Part shown: positions 36,862-45,372 of the stretch, in pieces
How the letters are laid out: each line of letters starts with the position of its first letter
How positions within the stretch are numbered: position 1 is the stretch's first letter
Origin: 20CM-2-55-15 sp964633285
GTDB taxonomy: Bacteria; Acidobacteriota; Terriglobia; 20CM-2-55-15
Direction: 5' to 3'
NCBI GenBank assembly: GCA_964633285.1
Contig: CAZWGA010000025.1
Span: 10,760-74,759, forward strand
DNA: 64,000 nt
Translations under genes and position numbers: made by a program
The notes under the pieces: generated by a model
What the model was told of the DNA's origin: nothing
Databases searched by the model: none
Seen by the model: only the letters and a program-made list of their open reading frames with translations

Positions 36862-37431
36862 TCACTCGTGAGGCTTGTCAGGGGACACGGCATTCCTGAT
36901 ATTGAATTCCAGATGTATTTCGCGCTGATGTGAATCGCGCTGCTGGTTCGTGATTTCGATTGCGCGGTTTGACGGAATCAGAGCATTGACGAGATAAGCG
37001 CCCCAGGCCGGCTGGTGATTGTTCTGAAAGAATAGCAAATGGCGGCCGGGACGGCCTTCCCATGCGGCGCGCGCTTCAATGCGAACGACTCCGGTGCCAC
37101 TGGTCATTTCCTGAAAAGTGGGAAACTGACTGCTCACTAAGCTGAGATGCAGGCGGCGGCCATCCAATTCCAGGACAGTCTGGTTCAGGACTTGATTGGC
37201 GTACGTCTTTCCCTCTGATTCAGAGATCCGGCGGTCACGATCCGTATTGATTTGCGCGAAGACCCAGTGCGCCACTTCGACACCTGGCGTGAGATCCATC
37301 TTCACGACGACGCGATCGGGCGCGACATCCAATCGCGTGGCCTGCAGGTATTCGTCGAGACGATGCGCGAAAGTCATTATCGGAAACAACAACAAACCCG
37401 CGATAAGAGCGATCCGTCCGGCTGCTTTCAC
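36862..37431 (-). CDS. Exported HupE N-terminal-like protein with an EF-hand-like loop
   Basis: 189 residues from a GTG that overlaps the DUF3500 stop as GTGA. Signal peptide MKAAGRIALIAGLLLFPIMT, then AHRLDEYLQATRLDVAPDRV and LTPGVEVAHWVFAQINTDRD. This opening is shared with the periplasmic part of HupE/UreJ-like proteins in which a calcium-type DxDxDG loop is common; here the loop reads NTDRDRRISESE. The membrane half of HupE is absent. It may bind a metal in the periplasm. It is the last gene of the six-gene minus-strand run. Confidence 0.68.
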   Translation of the reverse strand: MKAAGRIALIAGLLLFPIMTFAHRLDEYLQATRLDVAPDRVVVKMDLTPGVEVAHWVFAQINTDRDRRISESEGKTYANQVLNQTVLELDGRRLHLSLVSSQFPTFQEMTSGTGVVRIEARAAWEGRPGRHLLFFQNNHQPAWGAYLVNALIPSNRAIEITNQQRDSHQREIHLEFNIRNAVSPDKPHE

Positions 37432-38453
37432 TTGACGAATTTTGCTCCGTAGTCATTCGTTGGATCGCGGTAAAAAGTATGAATGTGATCGGTCGAACCC
37501 TGCGGGGCGTATTCGATCATCACTTCCGGGCCCTGAATGCGGAAGTATGCCGCGCTTCCATTCGCTGTCGGGCCGCTCCAGGCAAAGTAAGTGCCGGCAA
37601 GATTCTTCTGAATCTCCGTCATCCGCGATGCAGCGGCATCGTCGTTAATGATGCCGACCCATTCCTTGATGAGATCAAGCAGCATGGTCCGCTGCTGCGA
37701 TGAAAACCCGGACGCGCGGACGCCTTCCGGTTGAATGACTTCACCATCGTGACCGGGACCGAGGACAACATCCTTTACTTCGTATGGGAGGATGGCCTGC
37801 TTTCTTTGTTCCGCGTTTAACGCATTGATAAGCGCAAAGGCTTTGTCGTTTTCGCTGGCGAGCGGCCGGATCGACTGGCCGTTGAAGCTGTACATTCGTG
37901 GCTGAGCTCCGGTGTGGCTGGGTGTCAGGACATTCTGTGAGCCCACCACGGTGATGTTGATCGCGAGGTGATGGCCGCCGAATTGAATCATCCACGGCTG
38001 TATCTCGGATGGCATTCCGAGAATCCCAACATAGAACTCATTTCTGCCAAACCGCACCCGATTCCCCGCGGGCCTCGCCGGAGCGGTGGAGCGTTCGAGT
38101 GTTTCGTCGGCATTGACGATGTTCATGACTTTCTGAAAACCGGACGGGCTCAAGGTTGCTGCGACGAGCGCCAGCGCAGCGTCTTGCTGCGCCGGGCTCA
38201 TATCGCCCAGTTTCAGGCCGTTGCGTTCGGTCGCGCCGTTTTGGAATGTGGTACCCGTTGGAAGATTGGACCAGTTGGAACGCGTCGTCTTATTAAGTTC
38301 GATGTTGGCTTTCGCGCGCTGCCGGGCATCGAGAGACGCAAGAAAAGTTTTGGCGGCAGCAACCGCTTTGACAGTTGTCTGTTGCGCTGCCGTAATGCCA
38401 CTACTCGGCAGCGCGAGCGCAACCAACAATGTTCCGTAGCGAAGAATCTTCAT
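37428..38453 (-). CDS. DUF3500-domain exported protein
   Basis: About 341 residues from the ATG at 38453, 5 nt after the protease stop; an ATG 10 codons earlier overlaps that gene and lengthens the signal peptide unnaturally. Signal MKILRYGTLLVALALPSSG. DUF3500 is evident in SNLPTGTTFQNGATERNGLK, FGRNEFYVGILGMPSEIQPW, MIQFGGHHLAINITVVGSQN and the C-terminal DHIHTFYRDPTNDYGAKFVK. Function of the family is unknown; many members are secreted and occur in pairs with transporters or hydrolases. Co-transcribed with the metalloprotease. Confidence 0.87.
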   Translation of the reverse strand: MKILRYGTLLVALALPSSGITAAQQTTVKAVAAAKTFLASLDARQRAKANIELNKTTRSNWSNLPTGTTFQNGATERNGLKLGDMSPAQQDAALALVAATLSPSGFQKVMNIVNADETLERSTAPARPAGNRVRFGRNEFYVGILGMPSEIQPWMIQFGGHHLAINITVVGSQNVLTPSHTGAQPRMYSFNGQSIRPLASENDKAFALINALNAEQRKQAILPYEVKDVVLGPGHDGEVIQPEGVRASGFSSQQRTMLLDLIKEWVGIINDDAAASRMTEIQKNLAGTYFAWSGPTANGSAAYFRIQGPEVMIEYAPQGSTDHIHTFYRDPTNDYGAKFVK

Positions 38454-38458
38454 GATGT

Positions 38459-40996
38459 TCAGTAGGGCGGCGCCGCCAGCCAATCCATCGGTATGTCGCC
38501 GATCGGCGCGCCTGGAGGCGCATCCGCCGCGTAGATCGGTTTTGCGTTTTCCGCAGGTCTCTCCAGAAATCGTTTAATGTCGCCGGCCAGCAGGGCGTGT
38601 TGGGCGCGGTCGGCTTCGCTGCGGCCGGTCTCGTTCTGAAGGCGCGAACCGAGCTTCGACAGCTTCATCGACGCGAGCGCGCGCACTTGCGCATTCGGTG
38701 ATCCTGTAACCAGCCACATTGTTCGATCGACAAGAACACGCTCTTCCGCGCGACGGACCTCGGCTTCATAAGCACTGCTCGTAACCGCATCGAAAGTCGC
38801 TTTAGTCAATCGGTCGATGACCTCTTCCAGGCCCGGCAGGGCCGGATCAACGGCGTGTTGAGCAACCAGGCGCGCAGCGCGATCGAGTTGAAGCGCGAAA
38901 CCGATAGTTACATCGGAGGCGATTGTTGCCGGTGAAAGTGGATCGAACGCGTCGCCGGTTGTCCTGGGGAAGAGTTCGCGATGGCGTCCGAATCCTGGAG
39001 GGCGCGGTGGAATCGCATCGAGAATCTGCTTTGTCAACGTCAACTCCGAAGGTTTCAGCGTTCGCGACAACGCTTCGAGCGCCGAACGCTGGTCGGCAGC
39101 CGAAACCCACTTTACGGGCGCGCGGCCATCGCCTCGAATCCCGTAAATATAGTCCTGTCCGCCGAGCATCGATGACGCGGATTCCACGGCGTACCGGTGA
39201 TACATGTAAATCGGAACGAGGGGTTCTTCAATTGTCGCCATGGGCCGGCCATTGCGGATGGTGTGGTCGCCAATGCGATCGAGCGCGGCTCGTCTCACTT
39301 TCATGATCCGGTCCAGTTCTTCCGACTGGTTTACTCCGTTCGACCACCAATCGGCTCGTGGATGGACATCGATATCCTGATTGGTGAAGAACCGGATGTC
39401 CTGGCCCCATGCGTCGTCGAGGATTTTAGTGAGCGGCTTCGTTTCATCGGTACCACGGGGAAACTCGCGATAGCCATAGTTGATTGCCACCTTATCCCAA
39501 TCGCCGATCCGTTGCGGATAGGCTTCCGTCAAATCAATCGTCCCGTCCTCGCGCAGCTTTTCCAAAGGATGCGGATAATCCATCACCGAGATCCAGCCCC
39601 TGGTGCTGTCGTAATAGTTGTGACTCAGGCCAAGTGTATGGCCCGTCTCGTGAGCGGCAAGTTGCCGAATGCGTTTGAGCGCGCTTTCGTAGAGAATCGA
39701 CGGCCGCTCATCACCGCTCGTGTAGGGAGAGAGCAGACCTTCAAAGATCATGTAATCCTGCCGGTCGCGCAACGAACCCAGCGTCACAACCGCCTTGATG
39801 ATTTCACCCGTGCGCGGATCCGTGACGCCGCCGCCCGAACTCCAGCCGCGTGTAGAACGGTGAACCCAGTTGATCATGTTGTAACGGATGTCCATCGGAT
39901 CGGCGCCGTCGGGCAGCACATCCACTTTGAAAGCATTTCGAAAACCTGCGGCTTCGAATGCCTGATTCCACCAGCTCGCGCCTTCAATCAGTGCTTTTCG
40001 GACGTCTTCCGGAGCACCCGGGTCCACCCAATACTGAATGGGCTTGACGGGTTCGCTGATCGCCGCAGTCGGATCTTTCTTCTCGAGTCGGTGCCGGCGC
40101 ACGTAATGTTGGGTGATGGAATCACCGATCGGCACGCTGTAATCGGCAAAAGTGATGCCGCCGTATCCGGCGCGCGGATCGTTGACGCGGAGTTTGAAAT
40201 TGTTATCGGGCAATTCCACGAGCGAATAGTGTTCGCGCATCGTCACGGCTTCAGCGGAAGGCGAAACACTTCCGACAGTGCCGGAAAAAATGCCGCCTCC
40301 GGCGCCCCGCGCGCGTCCCCCGCCTTCACCGATCCCGTTCGGACCCTGCGCCGGGCCGCCGCCACCACCGCCGCGGCCTCCGGCTTCGTTGGTGAACGTG
40401 AGGGTGACTTCGACTTCAGTGTTTCTTGGGAAAGCCCTGGTGCGCGTCATATACACGGCGCTGCGCGTCCGATCCACGCGATACTGGCCCGGACGGAGGG
40501 AATTGGCCGCGCCGTATCCGTCACGCAGCACGAACTCAGTCGCATCGACCAGCACACGGCCGTTCGTTTCGGCGCCGACCGTGAAACCCCACAACACGGA
40601 TGTTGCGAATGAATCCTGGACGGCACGCCGCTCCGCCGCATTGGTGCTCGATGAACGGAAGGTTTCGTTCGACTGCACCATCAGCACCTTCGGGCCGACG
40701 CGCTGGAACATGACAATACGCCCGTTCCCGGATTCACCGCGGTCCAGGCCAATGTCGTTCGAGCCGAGGCCCGCGGCAAGACCCGTCGTGTACAAAAACT
40801 CGGTATCAAAACGCGGTATCTCCAGCCATAACGTTCCAGCACGCGCATCCCAGTAAAGCGGGAAGAATCCGTCAAGCTTCTGCATCCCCGCCGTCCGTTC
40901 TTCGATCGTCTGTGTGCGGGGCGCGTTGGGCGCTTGTCCAGGGGATGGAATCGTGAACAGGAGCACCAGTGAAAGACTCAGGAATACTTTGTTCAT
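38459..40996 (-). CDS. Secreted zinc-dependent metalloprotease (DUF5117/DUF4953 type)
   Basis: 845 residues; signal peptide MNKVFLSLSLVLLFTIPSPG. The N-terminal DUF5117 region includes FFPLYWDARAGTLWLEIPRF and a Gly-rich loop near 210-240. The catalytic site is HETGHTLGLSH near 448-458, a complete metzincin HExxHxxGxxH. DUF4953-type sequence follows (MYHRYAVESASSMLGGQDYI). It would degrade proteins outside the cytoplasm, feeding peptides to the receptors. It follows the DUF1028 gene after 22 nt and precedes DUF3500 by 5 nt. Confidence 0.92.
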   Translation of the reverse strand: MNKVFLSLSLVLLFTIPSPGQAPNAPRTQTIEERTAGMQKLDGFFPLYWDARAGTLWLEIPRFDTEFLYTTGLAAGLGSNDIGLDRGESGNGRIVMFQRVGPKVLMVQSNETFRSSSTNAAERRAVQDSFATSVLWGFTVGAETNGRVLVDATEFVLRDGYGAANSLRPGQYRVDRTRSAVYMTRTRAFPRNTEVEVTLTFTNEAGGRGGGGGGPAQGPNGIGEGGGRARGAGGGIFSGTVGSVSPSAEAVTMREHYSLVELPDNNFKLRVNDPRAGYGGITFADYSVPIGDSITQHYVRRHRLEKKDPTAAISEPVKPIQYWVDPGAPEDVRKALIEGASWWNQAFEAAGFRNAFKVDVLPDGADPMDIRYNMINWVHRSTRGWSSGGGVTDPRTGEIIKAVVTLGSLRDRQDYMIFEGLLSPYTSGDERPSILYESALKRIRQLAAHETGHTLGLSHNYYDSTRGWISVMDYPHPLEKLREDGTIDLTEAYPQRIGDWDKVAINYGYREFPRGTDETKPLTKILDDAWGQDIRFFTNQDIDVHPRADWWSNGVNQSEELDRIMKVRRAALDRIGDHTIRNGRPMATIEEPLVPIYMYHRYAVESASSMLGGQDYIYGIRGDGRAPVKWVSAADQRSALEALSRTLKPSELTLTKQILDAIPPRPPGFGRHRELFPRTTGDAFDPLSPATIASDVTIGFALQLDRAARLVAQHAVDPALPGLEEVIDRLTKATFDAVTSSAYEAEVRRAEERVLVDRTMWLVTGSPNAQVRALASMKLSKLGSRLQNETGRSEADRAQHALLAGDIKRFLERPAENAKPIYAADAPPGAPIGDIPMDWLAAPPY

Positions 40997-41018
40997 AGAG
41001 TTTCTCCGCTTTGAGGGG

Positions 41019-41840
41019 TCAGAAGTGTGTTTTCCGCCAGATGTCGTAACGCATGCGAAGCGTCTTGACGGGATTCAGATTTTCACCTTCCTTAATGGCA
41101 TTGGGACCGTGATCGGGCTGAGAGACCGTGATGTACATGGAGTACTTTCCATTGTTGTGCGAATCCCCGTTCGTGTCGGTGCGCTCCGCCATGAGGATGT
41201 ACGCCAGGTGGCTCGTCTTATCGTTGCAAGGGATCCTGGGTGTCGAGCCATCGGCCGGCGCGGGTGGGCAGGAGCAACGGCTGTCGCCGCCGGAAACGTC
41301 GGCCGCTTCCATCGCCGCCATCACACGATCGGTCAACGCTCCGTTCGTTTTGATGAAAGCCTGCACGGCATTCGGCACGACTTCACCAGGTCTGAGAATG
41401 TTGCCCTGAATCGAATAAAAGATTTCTGTGCCGGGAACCTGGCCCTGGATGTCCTGTGAGACGGCGCCGTTCCTCGATCCCGAGTGTCCGGCGCGCCGGC
41501 CCTGCAAATCCACGATTCCGAATTGGCGGCTCTGAAACGCCGGGTCCGCGCTTAGAAGTTCGATGATTGCTTTCGGGTCCGTTCTTTTTTGAAGTTCGCG
41601 AAAAACCAGCATCTGGTTCTGATGCGTGTTGTCCACGGAGGCCTGGCAGGCCGCGACGCCTTTACCCGGCACCACGACCGCCTGCACGCCCTTCAGGAAT
41701 TCGTCGTCACTGTTGACGCACGTCGCCGATGCGATCACAACACGGCCCGTGCTCCGATCGACCGCGATCACAGACCACGTCGCGAAGGCGCAGGTTTGCG
41801 GGACCATCAAAGCAATCAACAAAGCAATTCCTCGACGCAT
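41019..41840 (-). CDS. Exported DUF1028 protein (second copy)
   Basis: 273 residues; signal peptide MRRGIALLIALMVPQTCAFA. TWSVIAVDRSTGRVVIASAT and VVPGKGVAACQASVDNTHQN are the DUF1028 start; the AVGSVVPWA block of the other copy is replaced by FLKGVQAVVVPGKGVAA. A cysteine pair in SGGDSRCSCPPAP and another near DGSTPRIPCN may form disulfides. The helical tail of the 27941-28909 copy is absent. It sits between the cytochrome c and metalloprotease genes. Confidence 0.85.
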   Translation of the reverse strand: MRRGIALLIALMVPQTCAFATWSVIAVDRSTGRVVIASATCVNSDDEFLKGVQAVVVPGKGVAACQASVDNTHQNQMLVFRELQKRTDPKAIIELLSADPAFQSRQFGIVDLQGRRAGHSGSRNGAVSQDIQGQVPGTEIFYSIQGNILRPGEVVPNAVQAFIKTNGALTDRVMAAMEAADVSGGDSRCSCPPAPADGSTPRIPCNDKTSHLAYILMAERTDTNGDSHNNGKYSMYITVSQPDHGPNAIKEGENLNPVKTLRMRYDIWRKTHF

Positions 41841-41857
41841 GCGGATGCTCCTTTCCC

Positions 41858-42640
41858 TTACCGGTCGCAGGCAGGCGAGACTTCGACGAGAGACCGGATA
41901 TCGATGCGAGCCGACGGCGCCTGCCGGATCAGAATGCCCCGGGCCTGCATCTTGTGGCCTTCGTAATCCAGAGGCGAAAAATTTTGCCCGACATAGTTTA
42001 TGTTCTGCAAATCGAATTCACGAACGCCCAGCGGTTCGTCGCGCGCTGCGCGCAGTTCATCTTCCCCGGGCGCATGGAGTTCCCTGATCCGCACCGGCTC
42101 GCCGGCCATGCTCAATTGCCACGAGCCCGGTTTGAATTGCGTGAGACACCCGACGACTTCGACCACGGAAAAGCTGGGCAACGGTTTCGCGCCATCCTTT
42201 TCCTGAATTCGAATACGGCGCAGTTCGGAAAGTCCCAGTTCGTGATTGCCCGATGGAAAGCCATTGCGATCGAGTAGGTACGCGACAATGTCGAGATACG
42301 CCGCGTCATTCAACGCCGCTTCTCCGCCGCGTGGTTCGTTCCTCGGCGGCATACCGGAGGCAATGAGATTGTAGAGGCTATGGACGGTGTCTTCGCGCCA
42401 GCGTTCCATGAAGTCGTTTCCCCGCAGCGAAAAGCGCGGCGCGAAATCGCCAAGAAGGTTGGCATCCTGAATTCCATCCAGACTGGAAGCATGACAGCGG
42501 GTGCACACGCGATCGTATTCGGTTTTGCCGCGCGCTGCCTGAGCACTCGTGTACACGCCGCTCCAAACCGTTTGCGGACCCGTCTGAAGCGCGGCGAGCC
42601 ACACAGACAACGTAAAGAGTGCGGCAAGAGCGACCGGCAT
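41858..42640 (-). CDS. Exported c-type cytochrome
   Basis: 260 residues; signal-like N-terminus MPVALAALFTLSVWLAALQT. One heme site CTRCH (C46, C49, H50) and a likely axial methionine in ASGMPP near 93, a class I cytochrome c fold (about 30-110). The C-terminal half (about 130-260, VVEVVGCLTQFKPGSWQLSM) has no heme motif and may be a second small domain. Electron carrier in the periplasm; partners unknown. It lies 17 nt upstream of the DUF1028 gene and 10 nt downstream of the 426-residue unknown. Confidence 0.85.
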   Translation of the reverse strand: MPVALAALFTLSVWLAALQTGPQTVWSGVYTSAQAARGKTEYDRVCTRCHASSLDGIQDANLLGDFAPRFSLRGNDFMERWREDTVHSLYNLIASGMPPRNEPRGGEAALNDAAYLDIVAYLLDRNGFPSGNHELGLSELRRIRIQEKDGAKPLPSFSVVEVVGCLTQFKPGSWQLSMAGEPVRIRELHAPGEDELRAARDEPLGVREFDLQNINYVGQNFSPLDYEGHKMQARGILIRQAPSARIDIRSLVEVSPACDR

Positions 42641-42650
42641 GGGAGCTATT

Positions 42651-43931
42651 CTATGACTTGTTCCTGATTATTCCGATTGTCTTCGCAAAATTCCTGAGAC
42701 CGGACGGAGGATCGTAACTTATGGCAGGTACCGAACGGCCTCGCACGATCTCAGGACTTGAACGCGCATAACCGGCCAAAGTATTCGCAAGCTTGGCGCG
42801 CAGCTTTCCGAGCGGTTCGCCGAGGGGAATGCCGGTGAGCAGATCATTCATCGTGAGGCGCCACGGTTCCCCACGGCTCAGCGCGTCAATAACGACGGCC
42901 TTCACCAGGTTGTGCGGAAAATTAAATGTGAACGACAGTGGAGAATAATCGTGTTCGGACGGCCGATGGTTTTCGAATTCTTTAAACAAGTCTGGATTGT
43001 ATTTTTGAAACAACCGGCGAAATTCGGCGAGCTCGCGTTCATACGCCGCCAGCGCCGCCGGCGACTTGCCGATGAACGCTCGGGCATCCGGACATAGCCC
43101 ATTCAGTATCCCTTCGACAATTCTTTCCCGTTCTACTCCGTGGATTCCGCCGTCACACATTTGGGAGTACTCGTTCATCAAGGTTGTCAGCGAAAAGCAA
43201 AGCCATGGATAGTCCGGCACATTGTCATCCCGCATCTGTGCAATGTCGCGGCCATAGAAGCCTTCAAACCCGTGCCGTAGATGACTCGAGAGAATCGCCG
43301 AGTGAGCCAGAGCGATTTGAATTCGATGATCCTGGTTCAGCGTCCGTACTTTATCGAGCAACCGTTCGTAAGCGCGGATGTCCGGCTCAAAATGGGAAGT
43401 TGCGATCAGGATCAGCGTTGCGCCATTCCCCGCGAATTGATGACCGCTGCCGCCCGGCCCCTGCAGCAACTCGAGAAGCGCGCTTAACCGGTTGAGATTG
43501 CCGTCGGCATTACCGTCATCCCATGCGCGGAGAGAGAGAAGCGCCAACACGTAGAGCAAATAGTAGTCGAGCAGGATGCTCGGGACAGTTCTTCCGGAAC
43601 TCTCAACCTGGCTTCCACGCAAGACGTATTCAAGAACATCGACAGGGATGAGGTCCTTGTTAAGACGGTCTGCTTTGCCATCCCAGTCCTGAAGAACATG
43701 AAAACCCTCCAGAGCATTCCGGCTATCGAACATTTTTATGATTTTGTTCAACCGGATCTCGCCGGATCCCGTTTTGAAAATGCCGGAGCGCATGCTGTCG
43801 CGCAAACGCATCAGAGCTTTCGCGGGCGTTCTGGATTTCAGGAGATCGCTGATGACTTCATGACGCGTGTCACTGCTCAAGAGGGATTCCAGATGCCGGC
43901 AGGCATCATGAAAGTCACTTTGAGAGGACAT
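42651..43931 (-). CDS. Cytosolic protein of unknown function
   Basis: 426 residues with no signal peptide or membrane segment, the exception among its exported neighbours. Seen: DDLLTGI-like and GLRNFAKTIGIIRNKS at the C-terminus, FDSRNALEGFHVLQDWDGKA near 70, YLLYVLALLSLRAWDDGNAD near 125, and a Phe/Arg-rich helical stretch near 290-320. I do not recognise it. It is first in a minus-strand run that ends at 36862 with spacings of 2-22 nt or overlaps. Confidence 0.7.
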   Translation of the reverse strand: MSSQSDFHDACRHLESLLSSDTRHEVISDLLKSRTPAKALMRLRDSMRSGIFKTGSGEIRLNKIIKMFDSRNALEGFHVLQDWDGKADRLNKDLIPVDVLEYVLRGSQVESSGRTVPSILLDYYLLYVLALLSLRAWDDGNADGNLNRLSALLELLQGPGGSGHQFAGNGATLILIATSHFEPDIRAYERLLDKVRTLNQDHRIQIALAHSAILSSHLRHGFEGFYGRDIAQMRDDNVPDYPWLCFSLTTLMNEYSQMCDGGIHGVERERIVEGILNGLCPDARAFIGKSPAALAAYERELAEFRRLFQKYNPDLFKEFENHRPSEHDYSPLSFTFNFPHNLVKAVVIDALSRGEPWRLTMNDLLTGIPLGEPLGKLRAKLANTLAGYARSSPEIVRGRSVPAISYDPPSGLRNFAKTIGIIRNKS

Positions 43932-44001
43932 CGTTTCGAAGTTGCGGGGGATTTTTCCGCAGGATCGGTGTGATCAAACACCGCTCCCGCAGAGCAGATT
44001 T

Positions 44002-44937
44002 CTAGTTCGCCGTGCGTTTCTCAGCCATCAGCTTTTTGATTTCGGCGACAGTGTTGCTGACCGTAATGTCGACGGCAAGCTTCCCGAGGTCCTTTGAAGC
44101 CATATGCGGATCACCGGTTATGCCGTTGTTCACCCGATTCGGATTTGCGGCTCGCTGCCCACCCTGACGCTGTCCACCGGCATTCGGCTGCGGAGTTCCC
44201 GCACGCCGGGCATCGTGTTGCGCCTTCCACTGTTCAGGCGTCGGACCGGGATTAAAAGGAACGGTCTTGTAGATTGGACGAACATAGGCTCCGGGACTCG
44301 GTTCCAGATACAGCATCACGGATGTGTCGTGAACACTGGCGTGACTGCCGATCGGAATCTGATGTTCATACGAGTATTCTTCGAAGTCTTCCTGCGATTT
44401 TGTGTAGAAGTCGCTGATGAAATAAACATGAACGCCTTTAGCGGAAAGTTTTCTGTCTTCCTCTTCCGCGACCTGTTTCATTTCCTGCTGTCCTCCGCCA
44501 TGGTCACCCATAATAAAGATGTCCTTGAAGCCGTTGATCACCATGCTTTCGATCTCCGCCACATTGACGGCCTTGAACACTTCGGGCGGCAACGAAACAC
44601 CGCCCGGTGTCGCTTCATTGAGTCCGCTAGCGCTGACAGCGAAGGGCGATGTGGGCGCCACCAAGGCATTCCCGAGTTTCTTTGCGACTTCGATCGCTTT
44701 CTGGTGCGCCATGAATGTGTGTCCGCCCAGTACTGCGTGGGGGCCGCGTTGCTCGGTTCCGCCGTTGGCAATGATCAGCGTCGTTTTCCCTTCTTTGTGA
44801 ATCTTGTCGTAGATCTCGGAATGCGTGAGCATTTCGATGTCGACAATGCTCGTGACATCCACAGGCCTCGGCGTCTGTGCGCAGACAGCGGTTGTGAAAA
44901 CGGTCAAGGCGCAAATGAGGGTCAGAACCTTCGTCAT
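44002..44937 (-). CDS. Exported creatininase-like protein (second copy)
   Basis: About 311 residues from the ATG at 44937. That start is chosen because the signal peptide MTKVLTLICALTVFTTAVCA then matches the paralogue (35924-36859) position for position; ATGs at 44949 and 44961 are also in frame. Motifs GGTEQRGPHAVLGGHTFMAH and GDHGGGQQEMKQVAEEEDRK again show Arg for the first metal His and His for the Asp. A Gln/Gly/Arg/Asn-rich segment (PQPNAGGQRQGGQRAANPNR) precedes the C-terminus, also seen in the paralogue. It lies downstream of the response regulator on the same strand. Confidence 0.85.
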   Translation of the reverse strand: MTKVLTLICALTVFTTAVCAQTPRPVDVTSIVDIEMLTHSEIYDKIHKEGKTTLIIANGGTEQRGPHAVLGGHTFMAHQKAIEVAKKLGNALVAPTSPFAVSASGLNEATPGGVSLPPEVFKAVNVAEIESMVINGFKDIFIMGDHGGGQQEMKQVAEEEDRKLSAKGVHVYFISDFYTKSQEDFEEYSYEHQIPIGSHASVHDTSVMLYLEPSPGAYVRPIYKTVPFNPGPTPEQWKAQHDARRAGTPQPNAGGQRQGGQRAANPNRVNNGITGDPHMASKDLGKLAVDITVSNTVAEIKKLMAEKRTAN

Positions 44938-44994
44938 TGTTTTAGGCATGCGCGCAAGCATATCGTAAATACAACCGATTCGACTTTCGGAATT

Positions 44995-45372
44995 TTAAAC
45001 CGATACGCGGCGTTCCAGCAGTGTGTGGATTTTTTCGAGAAGTTTGTCGAACTCGACGGGCTTTGTCGCCCAGTCGTCGCAGCCGCACGCGAGCGCCTTG
45101 TCACGGTCGCGCAGCATGGCATGAGCGCTGAGAGCGATGACGGGAATATTCGCGGTACGGCCGTCTGCCTTGATTTGGCTGGTGGCTTCCCATCCATCGA
45201 GTACGGGCAAGTGCAGATCCATCAGGATGAGGTCGGGAGCTTCAGTGATGGCTTTCGCGATCCCTTCGTTTCCATCGGCTGCAAGGATCACTTCAAATCC
45301 TCTTCGCATCAGCCGGCGCGACAGCATGTCGCTGTTCATGGCGTTATCTTCAACGAGAAGAATCTTAGACAT
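44995..45372 (-). CDS. Single-domain response regulator
   Basis: About 125 residues from the ATG at 45372. A stand-alone receiver: KILLVEDNAMNSDMLSRRLM with the acidic pocket (E9, D10), phospho-acceptor D in LILMDLHLPVLDGWEA, the conserved Ser (VIALSAH) and the KP pair in WATKPVEF. No output domain, so it acts by protein contact, as in CheY/DivK. It overlaps the end of the kinase gene by 8 bp, so the kinase and regulator are a likely cognate pair. Confidence 0.9.
   Translation of the reverse strand: MSKILLVEDNAMNSDMLSRRLMRRGFEVILAADGNEGIAKAITEAPDLILMDLHLPVLDGWEATSQIKADGRTANIPVIALSAHAMLRDRDKALACGCDDWATKPVEFDKLLEKIHTLLERRVSV

Noticed and set aside
39197..40612. 471-codon open frame opposite the metalloprotease gene
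   Set aside because: Shadow of the high-G+C protease gene; the sequence is Arg/Pro/His-rich, has no domain, and the opposite strand carries an intact HExxHxxGxxH protease.
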